Shown here: piece after piece, positions 1 through 8,065 of the stretch
Layout: every line of letters starts with the position of its first letter
Position numbering within the stretch: the first letter of the stretch is position 1
Origin: Neobacillus drentensis NBRC 102427
Lineage (GTDB): Bacteria; Bacillota; Bacilli; Bacillales; Cytobacillaceae
DNA length: 64,000 nt
Direction of reading: 5' to 3'
Assembly: GCF_001591445.1 (NCBI RefSeq)
Contig: NZ_BCUX01000001.1
Coordinates: 1-64,000 of the forward strand
Position numbers and translations under genes: made by a program
The notes under the pieces: model-generated
What the model was told of the DNA's origin: nothing
The model's input: the letters and a program-made list of their open reading frames with translations, nothing else
Databases searched by the model: none

Positions 1-47
1 TCTCACAAGTAAACCCGTTAGAAATTGTCCATGGACGGTCTTCTTTA

Positions 48-983
48 TTATTCACCTTTTGTAAAAATGTCTGTTAACACTGGTACAATTTGTTTTTTGC
101 GGGAAACGACACTTTTTAATGTAGCCGTGTTATTAGTAAGTGTAACATTATAAGCTTTTTCAACGGCAGCTGATTTGCTTCCTAATGCGAGACCAACTGA
201 ATCATTTGTTAAAATATCAGTTACCACAAACAGGAATAAATCTAAGTTCTTTTCTGCGATAATTGTAGAAATAGCTGCTTCTAACTCTTCTTGGCGGGTT
301 AGAACATCAGCTGTATCCACAACATTCACTTGAGCAATTTCCACTTTACTTGCGCCCATTTCAAATCCCTTTGCATCAAGGCTGAGGAGTTCATTAATTG
401 ATTTGTCACGAACATCTGCTCCGGCTTTCAGCATTTCAAGGCCATATGCATCGGCATCCACTCCAGCAATTTCCGCTAATTCACGGGCTGCAGCCACATC
501 TTCTGGCGTGCATGTTGGAGACTTAAATAATAAAGAATCCGAAATAATCGCAGAAAGCATTAGACCGGCAATTTCTTTGCTAATCTCTTTGTTGTTTTCT
601 TTATACATTTTATTTAAGATCGTTGCTGTACAGCCAACAGGCTCGCAGCGGTAATATAACGGATCGCTTGTTTCGAAATTAGCAATGCGGTGGTGGTCGA
701 TTACTTCAAGAACACGAACATCTGCGATATCATTCGCACTTTGCTGGCGCTCATTGTGATCCACTAAAATAACAGCATTCACTTCACTTGATACTGATTC
801 CACAAGGCGTGGAGCCTCAGCTTTAAAGTAGTCAAGCGCATATTGTGTTTCACCATTAACTTGTCCTAAGCGAACCGGTTCAACTTCCATTCCTAATTGT
901 GTTTTTAAGTCTGCATAAGCAATCGCAGAACAAATCGTATCTGTGTCAGGATTTTTATGACCGAAAATAAGTACTTTTTCCAT
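48..983 (-). CDS. ppaC: manganese-dependent inorganic pyrophosphatase
   Basis: Family II pyrophosphatase, cytosolic, hydrolysing the pyrophosphate released by biosynthetic reactions. The 311-residue length is normal. The DHH-type metal-binding motifs are visible: GHKNPDTD at residues 8-15, DHNE at 75-78, VIDHH ending at residue 98, and a substrate-binding SRKKQ near the C-terminus. The ATG is preceded by AGGAG about 7 bases upstream. It appears to be a single-gene unit; the gene upstream (an acetyltransferase) is about 100 bases away with no obvious shared function. Identification is firm. Confidence 0.96.
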   Translation of the reverse strand: MEKVLIFGHKNPDTDTICSAIAYADLKTQLGMEVEPVRLGQVNGETQYALDYFKAEAPRLVESVSSEVNAVILVDHNERQQSANDIADVRVLEVIDHHRIANFETSDPLYYRCEPVGCTATILNKMYKENNKEISKEIAGLMLSAIISDSLLFKSPTCTPEDVAAARELAEIAGVDADAYGLEMLKAGADVRDKSINELLSLDAKGFEMGASKVEIAQVNVVDTADVLTRQEELEAAISTIIAEKNLDLFLFVVTDILTNDSVGLALGSKSAAVEKAYNVTLTNNTATLKSVVSRKKQIVPVLTDIFTKGE

Positions 984-1087
984 TTTATTTCTCCTAATCC
1001 TATTAATTTATGTAGTCCAAGCCCAATTTCCTGAGAATGGCCCTAACGAAAATTATATAATAATATGATTTAGGATTCAAAAAATTT

Positions 1088-1945
1088 TTATTGATTTAAT
1101 TTTTTCACCATTTGGACCTGCTCCGTTTTTTTCTCGAAGCCTAAATCTAGTAACAATGGAATGACAGGATTAGATAATGATGCATTAATGGTCATGAAGC
1201 TGACAGGCTTGTTCTGTTCTCCGGAAATAGAAGTGAAAATTGCATTTATCGTTTCCTCATTCACTTCATCGAATAGTTCAAGCTGATATAAAAATATTTT
1301 TTCCAGATATCCGTTCTGATCCCAGTTCCTTTTATATAATGAGTATCCGATTGGATTTTGATGGCTGTCGAAATATATTTGAGCTTCACCAGACCTCACA
1401 CTTTGCCACTGACATTGCCATGGAACATTTTCTTTATAAAAAGAGAACGTTGGGAGTTGCTCGGGCCGAATCGATTCACATGTTAGCGGAGTGTTGCTCA
1501 ACTCTAATGTCCCACTTATATAAATAAGCGAATCCGTGATCTTATACCCGAATTTTTCATATAAGCGAATCGCCCTTTCATTTTCTTTAATGGCTTCAAG
1601 GGTGGCAACAACGGCTCCTGCTTCGGAATAAACCTTAATGGCCTCTTCCATTAAGCGAGGAGAAACACCTTTCCCACGGTACTCTGCAGCAATTCCAGTC
1701 CCGCCATTCCAGGCAATCTTTTTTCCGTCGACGATCCGGAATCCATTTAATACGATCGCTACAGGTTCTTCCCCGACAAAAGCAACCAAAGAGTGTTTCA
1801 ACGATAATCCTTCATTGACCATGCGGTTAAAGAATAGTTCAGCTGTCATTTCTAATGGCACAAAATAGCCTTCAAATCCCCGATTCCATGCTATTACTGT
1901 ATCTTGGATGGTGCATTCCGTTAATTTTTTAAATGAAATTTTCAT
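1088..1945 (-). CDS. GNAT-family N-acetyltransferase, two-domain
   Basis: Predicted acetyl-CoA-dependent acyltransferase of 285 residues. The first half holds the GNAT core: a beta-strand ending GGTGIAAEYRGKGV (acetyl-CoA pyrophosphate loop, R/Q-x-x-G-x-G/A type, residues about 80-95) and the following NERAIRLYEKFGYK helix typical of motif B (about 122-136). The second half (about 150-285) is a weaker GNAT-like fold without a clear acetyl-CoA loop, as in tandem GNAT proteins. The ATG has AAAGGG upstream. The substrate cannot be inferred from sequence or neighbours. Confidence 0.85.
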   Translation of the reverse strand: MKISFKKLTECTIQDTVIAWNRGFEGYFVPLEMTAELFFNRMVNEGLSLKHSLVAFVGEEPVAIVLNGFRIVDGKKIAWNGGTGIAAEYRGKGVSPRLMEEAIKVYSEAGAVVATLEAIKENERAIRLYEKFGYKITDSLIYISGTLELSNTPLTCESIRPEQLPTFSFYKENVPWQCQWQSVRSGEAQIYFDSHQNPIGYSLYKRNWDQNGYLEKIFLYQLELFDEVNEETINAIFTSISGEQNKPVSFMTINASLSNPVIPLLLDLGFEKKTEQVQMVKKLNQ

Positions 1946-1959
1946 ATTTTCAACCCTTT

Positions 1960-2020
1960 CTGGCGGATAGCTCCATTTACTGGCGGATAACCCTGCCTTA
2001 CTGGCGAAAAGGCTTTCCCC
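1960..2020. repeat. short 20-21 bp tandem repeat, three units
   Basis: Three imperfect units start at 1960, 1980 and 2001, each beginning CTGGCGGATA or CTGGCGAAAA, in the gap between the acetyltransferase start and the alcohol dehydrogenase end. The reverse complement carries the core CGCCAGTA, close to CGCCAATA in the larger repeat at 3875-4021, so the two probably belong to one repeat family. Confidence 0.65.
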
Positions 2021-2051
2021 TAGGTATGTATAGCTAAATTAAGCAATTCAT

Positions 2052-2087
2052 AAAACCCAGCCAGCATGTCTTCGCACCGGCTGAGTC
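2052..2087 (-). terminator. probable terminator of the catabolic operon
   Basis: Imperfect hairpin just downstream of the alcohol dehydrogenase stop: ACTCAGCC pairs with GGCTGGGT (one G-T pair), followed on the minus strand by only four Ts, so termination may be inefficient. Confidence 0.5.
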
Positions 2088-2096
2088 ACTATCAAT

Positions 2097-3305
2097 CTAT
2101 TTTACTGTTAACGGAACGACCTTCTGCCCAATTGCGGCAATCAATTCTTTTGGCATTGGAAAACTTAATGCGGCCGGGTCCTTCATGACAGCCGGAATCG
2201 CCAATTGCAAGGCTTCTTCGGTAATATTGAATTGCTTGAAATCAGCCGGTAATCCTACCTTATACTGAAGCAATTTTATTTTGCCAATCACTTTTGCTAA
2301 TGCCGTTTGCGGAGTATCCCCCTTTACATCCACGTTTAAGGCCTGTGCCAATTCTGAAGCCTTTGGCAGATATAAGTCTGGAACCATTTCCATAACCACT
2401 GGTAAAAAGACGGCATTTGCCAAGCCATGCGGAATCCGGAACAACGCCCCATATGCGTGGGCCATATTATGGACAGGAATCGCATTTAAGGCAAAACTAA
2501 ATGCGGTGATTCCCATTAAGCTTGCTTGTAATAAATCCATGCGCGCATCAAGATTCGCACCATCTGCCACCGCCACAGGAAGATTTTTTTCAATCAAGCG
2601 AATCGTATGAAGGGCATAGGCATCGGTTAGACCTGTTGCAGTTGGTGAGGCAAGCGCCTCAATCGCATGTGTTAAAGCATCGAACCCTGTAAATGCGGTA
2701 ATCACAGGTGGAAGCCCCACGGTTAAATCAGGATCCAAGATCGCCATATCTGCGTTGATAAATGGATTGATGATATTTATCTTCATTTGGATATCTTCAT
2801 TAAATATAACGGCAATCGGTGAAACCTCTGAACCAGTACCCGCTGTTGTCGGGATGGCTATATGGGGAATCCCCATGTAATTTGCCTTAGGGAACTGCTC
2901 ATATAATAGTCCGCCCGGTATAGCTTCCTTAATATCAGTCAATCCTTTGTGGAGCGCGTATTTTACCCCTTTTACCGTATCAAGGACACTGCCTCCGCCA
3001 ACCGCCAGTAACGAATCCGCGCCTATCTCCCGTGCATAGCGGACTGCTTCATTGATGCATCTGCTTTCGGCATCCTGCTTAATATCAAGAAACTGTCCAA
3101 CTAATTCCGGTCCAGATCCATGCCCTGTCAGAGAAAAAATATCGGCCACTTTTTCAACAATTCCTGCTGCCTCTAAGCCTCTGTCACTTAAGAGCAGCAC
3201 TCGTTTGGCACCTAAACCTGCAAAAAGACTCGGAACCATCGCCCTTGAGTTGGAACCACTGTAAATTCCCGTACGTAACATAAACTGTGATAAGGTTGTT
3301 TTCAT
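2097..3305 (-). CDS. iron-containing alcohol dehydrogenase
   Basis: NAD(P)-dependent alcohol dehydrogenase of the group III (Fe-ADH) family, about 402 residues. It shows the nucleotide-binding GGGSVLDT motif (about residues 95-102), a TTAGTGSE loop, and the metal-binding region DALTHAIEA followed by HNMAHAYGALFRIPHG with its histidines. The reading frame stays open upstream to 3395, but GAGGTG lies 9 bases before the ATG at 3305 (another ATG at 3311 is only 3 bases from it), so the start is placed at 3305. The gene follows the aldehyde dehydrogenase remnant by 14-20 bases, suggesting an original alcohol/aldehyde dehydrogenase pair. It is the last gene of the catabolic operon. Confidence 0.9.
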   Translation of the reverse strand: MKTTLSQFMLRTGIYSGSNSRAMVPSLFAGLGAKRVLLLSDRGLEAAGIVEKVADIFSLTGHGSGPELVGQFLDIKQDAESRCINEAVRYAREIGADSLLAVGGGSVLDTVKGVKYALHKGLTDIKEAIPGGLLYEQFPKANYMGIPHIAIPTTAGTGSEVSPIAVIFNEDIQMKINIINPFINADMAILDPDLTVGLPPVITAFTGFDALTHAIEALASPTATGLTDAYALHTIRLIEKNLPVAVADGANLDARMDLLQASLMGITAFSFALNAIPVHNMAHAYGALFRIPHGLANAVFLPVVMEMVPDLYLPKASELAQALNVDVKGDTPQTALAKVIGKIKLLQYKVGLPADFKQFNITEEALQLAIPAVMKDPAALSFPMPKELIAAIGQKVVPLTVK

Positions 3306-3324
3306 TTTCATGCTCACCTCTTCA

Positions 3325-3756
3325 TTAGTTTTGGCCAAACAGAATTCCGTACCAGTTGCGTCGCTCAAGCTCTGGTGACATTGATGTATGAACATGCTTT
3401 ATCTGTGTATAGGCATCGAGTGATTGCTGACCCATTTCTCTGCCAATGCCGCTTTGCTTGTAGCCGCCAAACGGGGCATCACTGCGGAGCATATGCCAGT
3501 CATTGATCCAGACCACTCCCGCCTGCAGTTTCCTCGCGACCGCGTAGGCCTTGTTGACATCGCTAGTCCAGACTCCTGCTGCTAACCCGTAAATCGTGTC
3601 ATTCGCCATACGAATGGCATCGTCCAGGTCTGAATAACGAATCACACAGAGGACTGGGCCGAAAATTTCTTCTTGTGCAATTTTCATCTCATTCGTGACA
3701 TTTGTAAAAATCGTTGGTTCAATAAAATGGCCTCCTTCACAGCCCCCTTGCAGCAT
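3325..3756 (-). pseudogene. aldehyde dehydrogenase, C-terminal remnant
   Basis: The 143 codons match the C-terminal quarter of NAD-dependent aldehyde dehydrogenases: GHFIEPTIFTNV, QEEIFGPVLCV, NDTIYGLAAGVW, then PFGGYKQSGIGREMG. A full enzyme has about 480 residues; the cofactor-binding domain and the catalytic cysteine region are missing. No ribosome binding site precedes the first ATG, and an in-frame stop lies shortly upstream. The break is next to the 21-bp repeat tract at 3875-4021, so a deletion or rearrangement there is likely. It is read as non-functional. Confidence 0.88.
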
Positions 3757-3874
3757 CGGTTTACATAACCTTATTATTGACTTCTATTTTTTCTCCTCTT
3801 CAGAGGGCATTCAAGGCGAATCCATAAAACATGGGCAGGAACACCTTAGAGCTATTTTATAAAAAAATAGGATT

Positions 3875-4021
3875 CTATTAGCGAATTAGTGGGTTCTATT
3901 GGCGATTTAGCGCATTCTATTGGCGATTTAATGAGTTCTATCAGCGAATTCCTCTGGTCGATAAACGAATTTCGCAACTCTATGAGCGGAATCCGCAACT
4001 CGATGAGCGAATCCCCTACAT
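3875..4021. repeat. seven-unit 21-bp tandem repeat
   Basis: Seven units of exactly 21 bp begin at 3875, 3896, 3917, 3938, 3959, 3980 and 4001. Each starts CTAT or CGAT, followed by GCGA or close variants at positions 7-10; the last third varies. Units 2 and 3 are the most alike. The final unit runs into the last codons and stop of the SDR gene (stop at 4016-4018). The tract lies between that gene and the truncated aldehyde dehydrogenase. There are no spacers, so it is not a CRISPR. Confidence 0.85.
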
Positions 4022-4789
4022 CGCATGCGCGCCGCCATCGACAACCACGATATCTCCTGTCACAAAATCAGATGCTGGTGCTGCTAAGAATAAAGAAACC
4101 CCTTTAAGGTCATGATCCGAACCAAATTTTCTTAAGGGGGTAGCTTGGAGAATACCCTCTCCTCCTTGCTCAAGTAATCCTTTTGACATTTTTGTCGGGA
4201 AGAATCCCGGGGCGATCGCATTTACATAAATACCGCTTGGTCCCCATTTGACTGCCAAATCCTTCGTAAAAGTAATCACTGCCCCTTTACTTGAGTTATA
4301 GCCAATCGCATTCATATACTGCGGGTTACTGCCTTTTAGACCAGCCACTGAAGCAATATTGATTATTTTTCCTGATTTTTGTTCAAGCATCACTTTACCG
4401 ACCGCTTGTGACATTAAGAATGTACCGGTAACATTGACATCGATGACCTTTTTCCAAGCCTCAAGCGGCATTTCCTCAACCGGTGCTCCCCAAGAAGCGC
4501 CGCTATTGTTAACAAGTATATCGATTCTCCCAAACCGCGCGACCGTATGCTCGACCACATTGTTAATATCTTCTGGATTGGTAACATCACATTTTAGGGC
4601 AAAGCTCTCTACCCCAAGCTTTTTTAACTCCTCACTTACCCCCTCACAGGCTTCTACTTTTCTTGAACAAACAACTACATTTGCGCCCGCTTCTGCAAAT
4701 CCTTCAGCAATCTGCTGACCGAGTCCCCTGCCACCGCCAGTAACAATGGCGACCTTTCCTGATAAATCAAACAACTCTTTTACGTTCAT
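4016..4789 (-). CDS. SDR-family NAD(P)-dependent oxidoreductase
   Basis: Classical short-chain dehydrogenase/reductase of about 257 residues. It has the cofactor loop TGGGRGLGQ near residue 19, the NNSGAS structural motif, and the catalytic Ser-Tyr-Lys set in NIASVAGL and YNSSKGA. The start at 4789 is chosen because GGGAGG sits 8 bases upstream; the frame is open to 4831 without a site there. The C-terminal VVDGGAHAM is typical of sugar or 3-oxoacyl reductases. It lies in the catabolic operon, so it may oxidise a hydroxyacyl or alcohol intermediate; the substrate is unknown. Confidence 0.88.
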   Translation of the reverse strand: MNVKELFDLSGKVAIVTGGGRGLGQQIAEGFAEAGANVVVCSRKVEACEGVSEELKKLGVESFALKCDVTNPEDINNVVEHTVARFGRIDILVNNSGASWGAPVEEMPLEAWKKVIDVNVTGTFLMSQAVGKVMLEQKSGKIINIASVAGLKGSNPQYMNAIGYNSSKGAVITFTKDLAVKWGPSGIYVNAIAPGFFPTKMSKGLLEQGGEGILQATPLRKFGSDHDLKGVSLFLAAPASDFVTGDIVVVDGGAHAM

Positions 4790-4962
4790 AGATTTTTCCT
4801 CCCAATTAATGCATAATTCCAATTCGATCACTTTATTACTCGCTTTCTAGAAACAGCAGTGGGCACCTCCGCCATCGCTAAGCAGATAAAAGAGCAAAAC
4901 AAACCCAGCATCAAGAAGGGGTTCTTCTTCTTCCTTGTGCCGGGTCTAAGTCCACTCATCTA

Positions 4963-5364
4963 TTAATATTGGCGGTATAATACTTCACCTTTTAACACTT
5001 CTTTTCCTTGTTGATTGACCGCTGCAACTGCAAAGCGCAGATTTTGATCCTCTTTCTCTTTAAGTGTCGCTTTCAGCGTAATCACATCATTCAAAAATAC
5101 CATTCCTTTAAAACGGATTGAGTAGTCTTGGATGAAGCCTTCTTCATAATAAGCCGTAAAAAGCTTTGCTAGGTTCCCCATTGTCCACATTCCATGAGCA
5201 ATAATTCCCGGCAGGCCTGCTTTTTGGGCCTCCACATCAATGGTATGAATGGGGTTAAAATCACCTGATGCACCTGAATATTTAATGAGATCCATCCTTG
5301 AGACGGGCTCCAATTGAATTTCTTTTACGGACTCTCCTACTTGTAACTGTGCAAGTGTACTCAC
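4963..5364 (-). CDS. MaoC-like hydratase/dehydratase (C-type domain)
   Basis: 133-residue single hot-dog domain of the R-specific enoyl-CoA hydratase (MaoC) type. The hydratase-2 motif is clear: YSGASGDFNPIH supplies the Asp and His catalytic pair and is followed by GIIAHGMW. The GTG start overlaps the TGA of the preceding gene by 4 bases (GTGA), so the two are translationally coupled. With the adjacent MaoC_N-type protein it probably forms a heteromeric hydratase, an arrangement known for split MaoC enzymes. Substrate is probably a CoA thioester, from context only. Confidence 0.87.
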   Translation of the reverse strand: MSTLAQLQVGESVKEIQLEPVSRMDLIKYSGASGDFNPIHTIDVEAQKAGLPGIIAHGMWTMGNLAKLFTAYYEEGFIQDYSIRFKGMVFLNDVITLKATLKEKEDQNLRFAVAAVNQQGKEVLKGEVLYRQY

Positions 5365-5810
5365 TTAACCAACACCTTCCTCACAGCTTCCGAAATGACC
5401 ACGGTTGAGGTGGAACTAAAAATTAATGCTCCTGAGACATCCTCACCATAATTTTCAATTACAAGGAACCCCATCTCCCCAAAGTTCCCCTTTTTCTCAA
5501 AGTAGTTCTTCACTTTGGCAAAGCAGAATACCTCTTCACCAACCCTTAACGGCCGTTCGTAATGAAATGTTTGTTCACCGTGAATTAAACCTTTATTAGG
5601 CAGATTTAATCCTTCGATGTCGCCATAATCGAAGGTCCTCGGAAAGGTGGGCGGTGCAAGGTTGGCTTTATATCTAGAATTCTCTCCAGTCTCCTCATCA
5701 AAATAAATGGGGTCGAGGTCTCCAATCGCCTCGGCAAATTTTTTGACGGCTCCTCTTTCGACCACATTTTTAACCTTATTCGATTGTTTGCCTATCCGGT
5801 CTTTAAACAT
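5361..5810 (-). CDS. MaoC N-terminal-type dehydratase (FAS1-like hot-dog)
   Basis: 149-residue hot-dog protein resembling the MaoC_dehydrat_N family: an N-terminal helix rich in charge (VKKFAEAIGDLDPIYFDEE), the APPTFPRTFDYGD loop, and LIHGEQTFHYERPLRVGE. This half normally lacks the full catalytic dyad and pairs with a C-type partner, here the overlapping downstream gene. The ATG is preceded by AGAGGTG. The gap to the upstream reductase is 15 bases. Function is inferred from family and pairing. Confidence 0.85.
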   Translation of the reverse strand: MFKDRIGKQSNKVKNVVERGAVKKFAEAIGDLDPIYFDEETGENSRYKANLAPPTFPRTFDYGDIEGLNLPNKGLIHGEQTFHYERPLRVGEEVFCFAKVKNYFEKKGNFGEMGFLVIENYGEDVSGALIFSSTSTVVISEAVRKVLVK

Positions 5811-5825
5811 TTCTTCTTCACCTCT

Positions 5826-6590
5826 TTAAGATTTTGGTCCACCGGCTACATAAAGAACTTGACCATTCACAAACGATGATTTTTCATCAGCAAAGAAAGC
5901 TACAGCGTTAGCAATGTCTGCCGGCTTGCCAGTCCTGCCGACTGGAATTTGGGACACACTCGCTTGAATTAACTGTTCAAATGGGATGCCGATTCTCGTA
6001 GCGGTTTCCTTCGTCATTTCTGTTTCTATAAATCCCGGTGCCACAGAGTTTGCAGTTATCCCGTATTTCCCTAACTCTATGGCGAGCGTTTTAGTAAAAC
6101 CCTGCAATCCTGCCTTTGCAGCCGCATAGTTTGCCTGCCCTCTATTTCCAAGCGCAGATGTCGATGAAATATTGATAATTCGGCCATATTTATTTTCAAC
6201 CATATATTTTTGAGCAGCCCGTGCCGCATTGAATGATCCTTTCAAGTGCACATCCATAACGGTTTGCCAATCTGAATCCGACATCTTAAAGAGCATATTA
6301 TCACGGATGACACCCGCATTATTAACAAGGATATCGACCGATCCGTATGCCTCATAAACTTCTTTAACGGCAGCTTCAACCTGCTCGGCATCTACGACGT
6401 TTGCAACCTTTGAATAGACCTGATATCCTTTTTCTCGTAATTCATTGGTGGTTTGACTTAACGCTTCTTCATTCATATCAATCAAAGCTACCTTTGCTCC
6501 TTCTTGTGCAAAAAGCTCGACAATCTCTTTTCCAATCCCGCGGCTTCCCCCTGTTACAAAGGCAACTTTTCCTGTAAATCTTCCTGCCAT
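5826..6590 (-). CDS. FabG-like 3-oxoacyl reductase (SDR)
   Basis: 254-residue SDR close to 3-oxoacyl-[acyl-carrier-protein] reductase. Visible are TGGSRGIGKE (NADPH loop), NNAGVIRDNMLFKM, and the catalytic Ser, Tyr and Lys in SSTSALGNRGQANYAAAKAG. AGGAGG precedes the ATG. In this operon it more likely acts on hydroxyacyl-CoA or oxoacyl-CoA intermediates than in fatty acid synthesis, because acyl-CoA dehydrogenase and hydratase genes flank it; that is inference. Confidence 0.9.
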   Translation of the reverse strand: MAGRFTGKVAFVTGGSRGIGKEIVELFAQEGAKVALIDMNEEALSQTTNELREKGYQVYSKVANVVDAEQVEAAVKEVYEAYGSVDILVNNAGVIRDNMLFKMSDSDWQTVMDVHLKGSFNAARAAQKYMVENKYGRIINISSTSALGNRGQANYAAAKAGLQGFTKTLAIELGKYGITANSVAPGFIETEMTKETATRIGIPFEQLIQASVSQIPVGRTGKPADIANAVAFFADEKSSFVNGQVLYVAGGPKS

Positions 6591-6694
6591 TTCTATTCCT
6601 CCTGAGTTTAATAAATTAGTAGATTGCGCTTACATTTAATGGTTTTGTATGATATATGTTATCAATACGTTTAACCTATCATTATCCTTATTAA

Positions 6695-7873
6695 TTAAAC
6701 GTATTGTCCAAGCTTCACATGACCTTTAATCAGGTTACGTGCGATTATCATCCGCTGGATTTCATCTGTACCATCGTATATTCTCCACAATCTTGCTTCC
6801 CGGTACCAGCGCTCAATCGGTAATTCTCTTGTATAGCCCATCCCGCCGTGAATTTGCAGGACACGGTCAACGACATTGTTGCCCATATTTGCACCATACA
6901 ATTTGGCCATTGAGGCGAGATGACGATTATCTTCTCCATTATCAAGCGTGAAGGCAGCGTTCAATACCATCCATTTAGCCGCTTCAATTTCTACCGCCGA
7001 ATCGGCAATTTGCCATTGGATAGCTTGTCTTTCGGCAATCGGCTTACCAAAAGTAACGCGTTCCTTTGCATAATCAATCGCCATTTGCAGCAGGCGTTCA
7101 GCGGCACCAACTGCTCTTGCCCCAACTACCCAGCGTGCAAACCCAATCCACTCGAGGCCAAGATTATAGCCCTTGTGTAATTCACCAAGGATATTTTCCT
7201 CAGGGACACGAACTTGATCGAATACTAAGCCGGCTGGACCCCATTCTCCCATGGTATGTATATACTCTGATTTCCAGCCCATATCACGGTCGACTATAAA
7301 GCAGGTTACCCCTTCGCGGCCGTGTGTCGATTGGTGCAAATCTTTATCTGTAATCGCGATGGCCATGACAAAGTCTGCTTCATTTCCACCGGTAATAAAT
7401 GTCTTTTCACCATTTAGCACCCATTCATTGCCGTCTCTTACGGCTGTCATTTTAATATTTCTGGTATCAGATCCGGCACCTGGCTCTGTCATCGCAAAAC
7501 AAGACTTTTTCTCCCCATTAATCGTCGGCAGTAAGTATTTTTTCTTTTGTTCTTCATTACCATAGTAAAGAATATTATCCGCGCTCCCGCCGAACTGGAA
7601 TGGGACAAAGGTTTTGGAAACTTCCATTAATACGATAGCCATCATCATTTGACCAAGATCTGCCCCGCCATATTCCTCTGGCGTGTTAATACCCCAAAAC
7701 CCGGCTTCTTTTGCTTTGAGCCGCAGCTCTTTCAACATACCAGCTGGAAGACTTGGTTTACCTTCTCGTTCATTGCGGAGGACTTCATTTTCAAGGGGAA
7801 TCAGTTCTTTTTCTACGAATCTTCTAATCGTTTTTTGAACCATTTTTTGTTCATCTGTCAATCGTAAATACAT
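6695..7873 (-). CDS. acyl-CoA dehydrogenase
   Basis: FAD-dependent acyl-CoA dehydrogenase, about 392 residues, first gene of the leftward catabolic operon. N-terminal helical domain, then the middle beta domain with CFAMTEPGAGSDT and GEKTFITGG, then the C-terminal helical domain with RVTFGKPIAERQAIQWQIAD and QIHGGMGYTRE. The position of the catalytic Glu in YEGT-type enzymes reads YDGTDEIQ here, so Asp is the apparent base, as in ACAD10/11-type sequences. The ATG at 7873 follows GGAG with 8-base spacing; an upstream in-frame GTG at 7882 overlaps that site. Confidence 0.93.
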   Translation of the reverse strand: MYLRLTDEQKMVQKTIRRFVEKELIPLENEVLRNEREGKPSLPAGMLKELRLKAKEAGFWGINTPEEYGGADLGQMMMAIVLMEVSKTFVPFQFGGSADNILYYGNEEQKKKYLLPTINGEKKSCFAMTEPGAGSDTRNIKMTAVRDGNEWVLNGEKTFITGGNEADFVMAIAITDKDLHQSTHGREGVTCFIVDRDMGWKSEYIHTMGEWGPAGLVFDQVRVPEENILGELHKGYNLGLEWIGFARWVVGARAVGAAERLLQMAIDYAKERVTFGKPIAERQAIQWQIADSAVEIEAAKWMVLNAAFTLDNGEDNRHLASMAKLYGANMGNNVVDRVLQIHGGMGYTRELPIERWYREARLWRIYDGTDEIQRMIIARNLIKGHVKLGQYV

Positions 7874-7921
7874 ACCATTCACTCCATTCTATTATTAAAA
7901 TCAAGTTTCATGCGGGTTAAA

Positions 7922-7949
7922 AATATAATATGCATATCCGATCGTTCAA
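7922..7949 (-). promoter_or_regulatory. candidate sigma-A promoter of the catabolic operon
   Basis: On the minus strand, TTGAAC (7944-7949) and TATATT (7922-7927) are separated by 16 bases, about 50 bases upstream of the acyl-CoA dehydrogenase start. The -10 box matches 5 of 6 and the -35 box 4 of 6 consensus bases. Confidence 0.5.
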
Positions 7950-7967
7950 ATACCTACCGGTTGGTAT
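7950..7967. promoter_or_regulatory. TetR-type operator candidate
   Basis: An 18-bp near-palindrome, ATACCTACCGGTTGGTAT, centred on ACCGGT directly abuts the -35 box of the operon promoter. Palindromes with ACC-GGT cores of this length are typical of TetR-family repressors of acyl-CoA catabolism. No regulator gene is present nearby, so the binder is unknown. Confidence 0.5.
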
Positions 7968-8022
7968 GTTAGGTTTATTTTATTCCGAACTTTCAGATAA
8001 TACAAGTTAATATTTTCCTATT

Positions 8023-8060
8023 AAAAAAATTCTCTAGCTATAAGCGCCAAAGAATTTTTT
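8023..8060 (-). terminator. intrinsic terminator
   Basis: Downstream of the small membrane-protein pair the minus strand can form AAAAATTCT / AGAATTTTT with an internal smaller stem and a run of seven Ts. Confidence 0.5.
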
Positions 8061-8065
8061 GATAA

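Noticed and set aside
3875-4021. Possible CRISPR array
   Set aside because: Units are contiguous and diverged, with no unique spacers and no cas genes in the window.
3889-4107. Plus-strand open frame of 72 codons through the 21-bp repeats, encoding heptads
   Set aside because: GTG start without a ribosome site, antisense to the SDR gene end, and openness is explained by the 21-bp period; treated as a repeat, not a gene.
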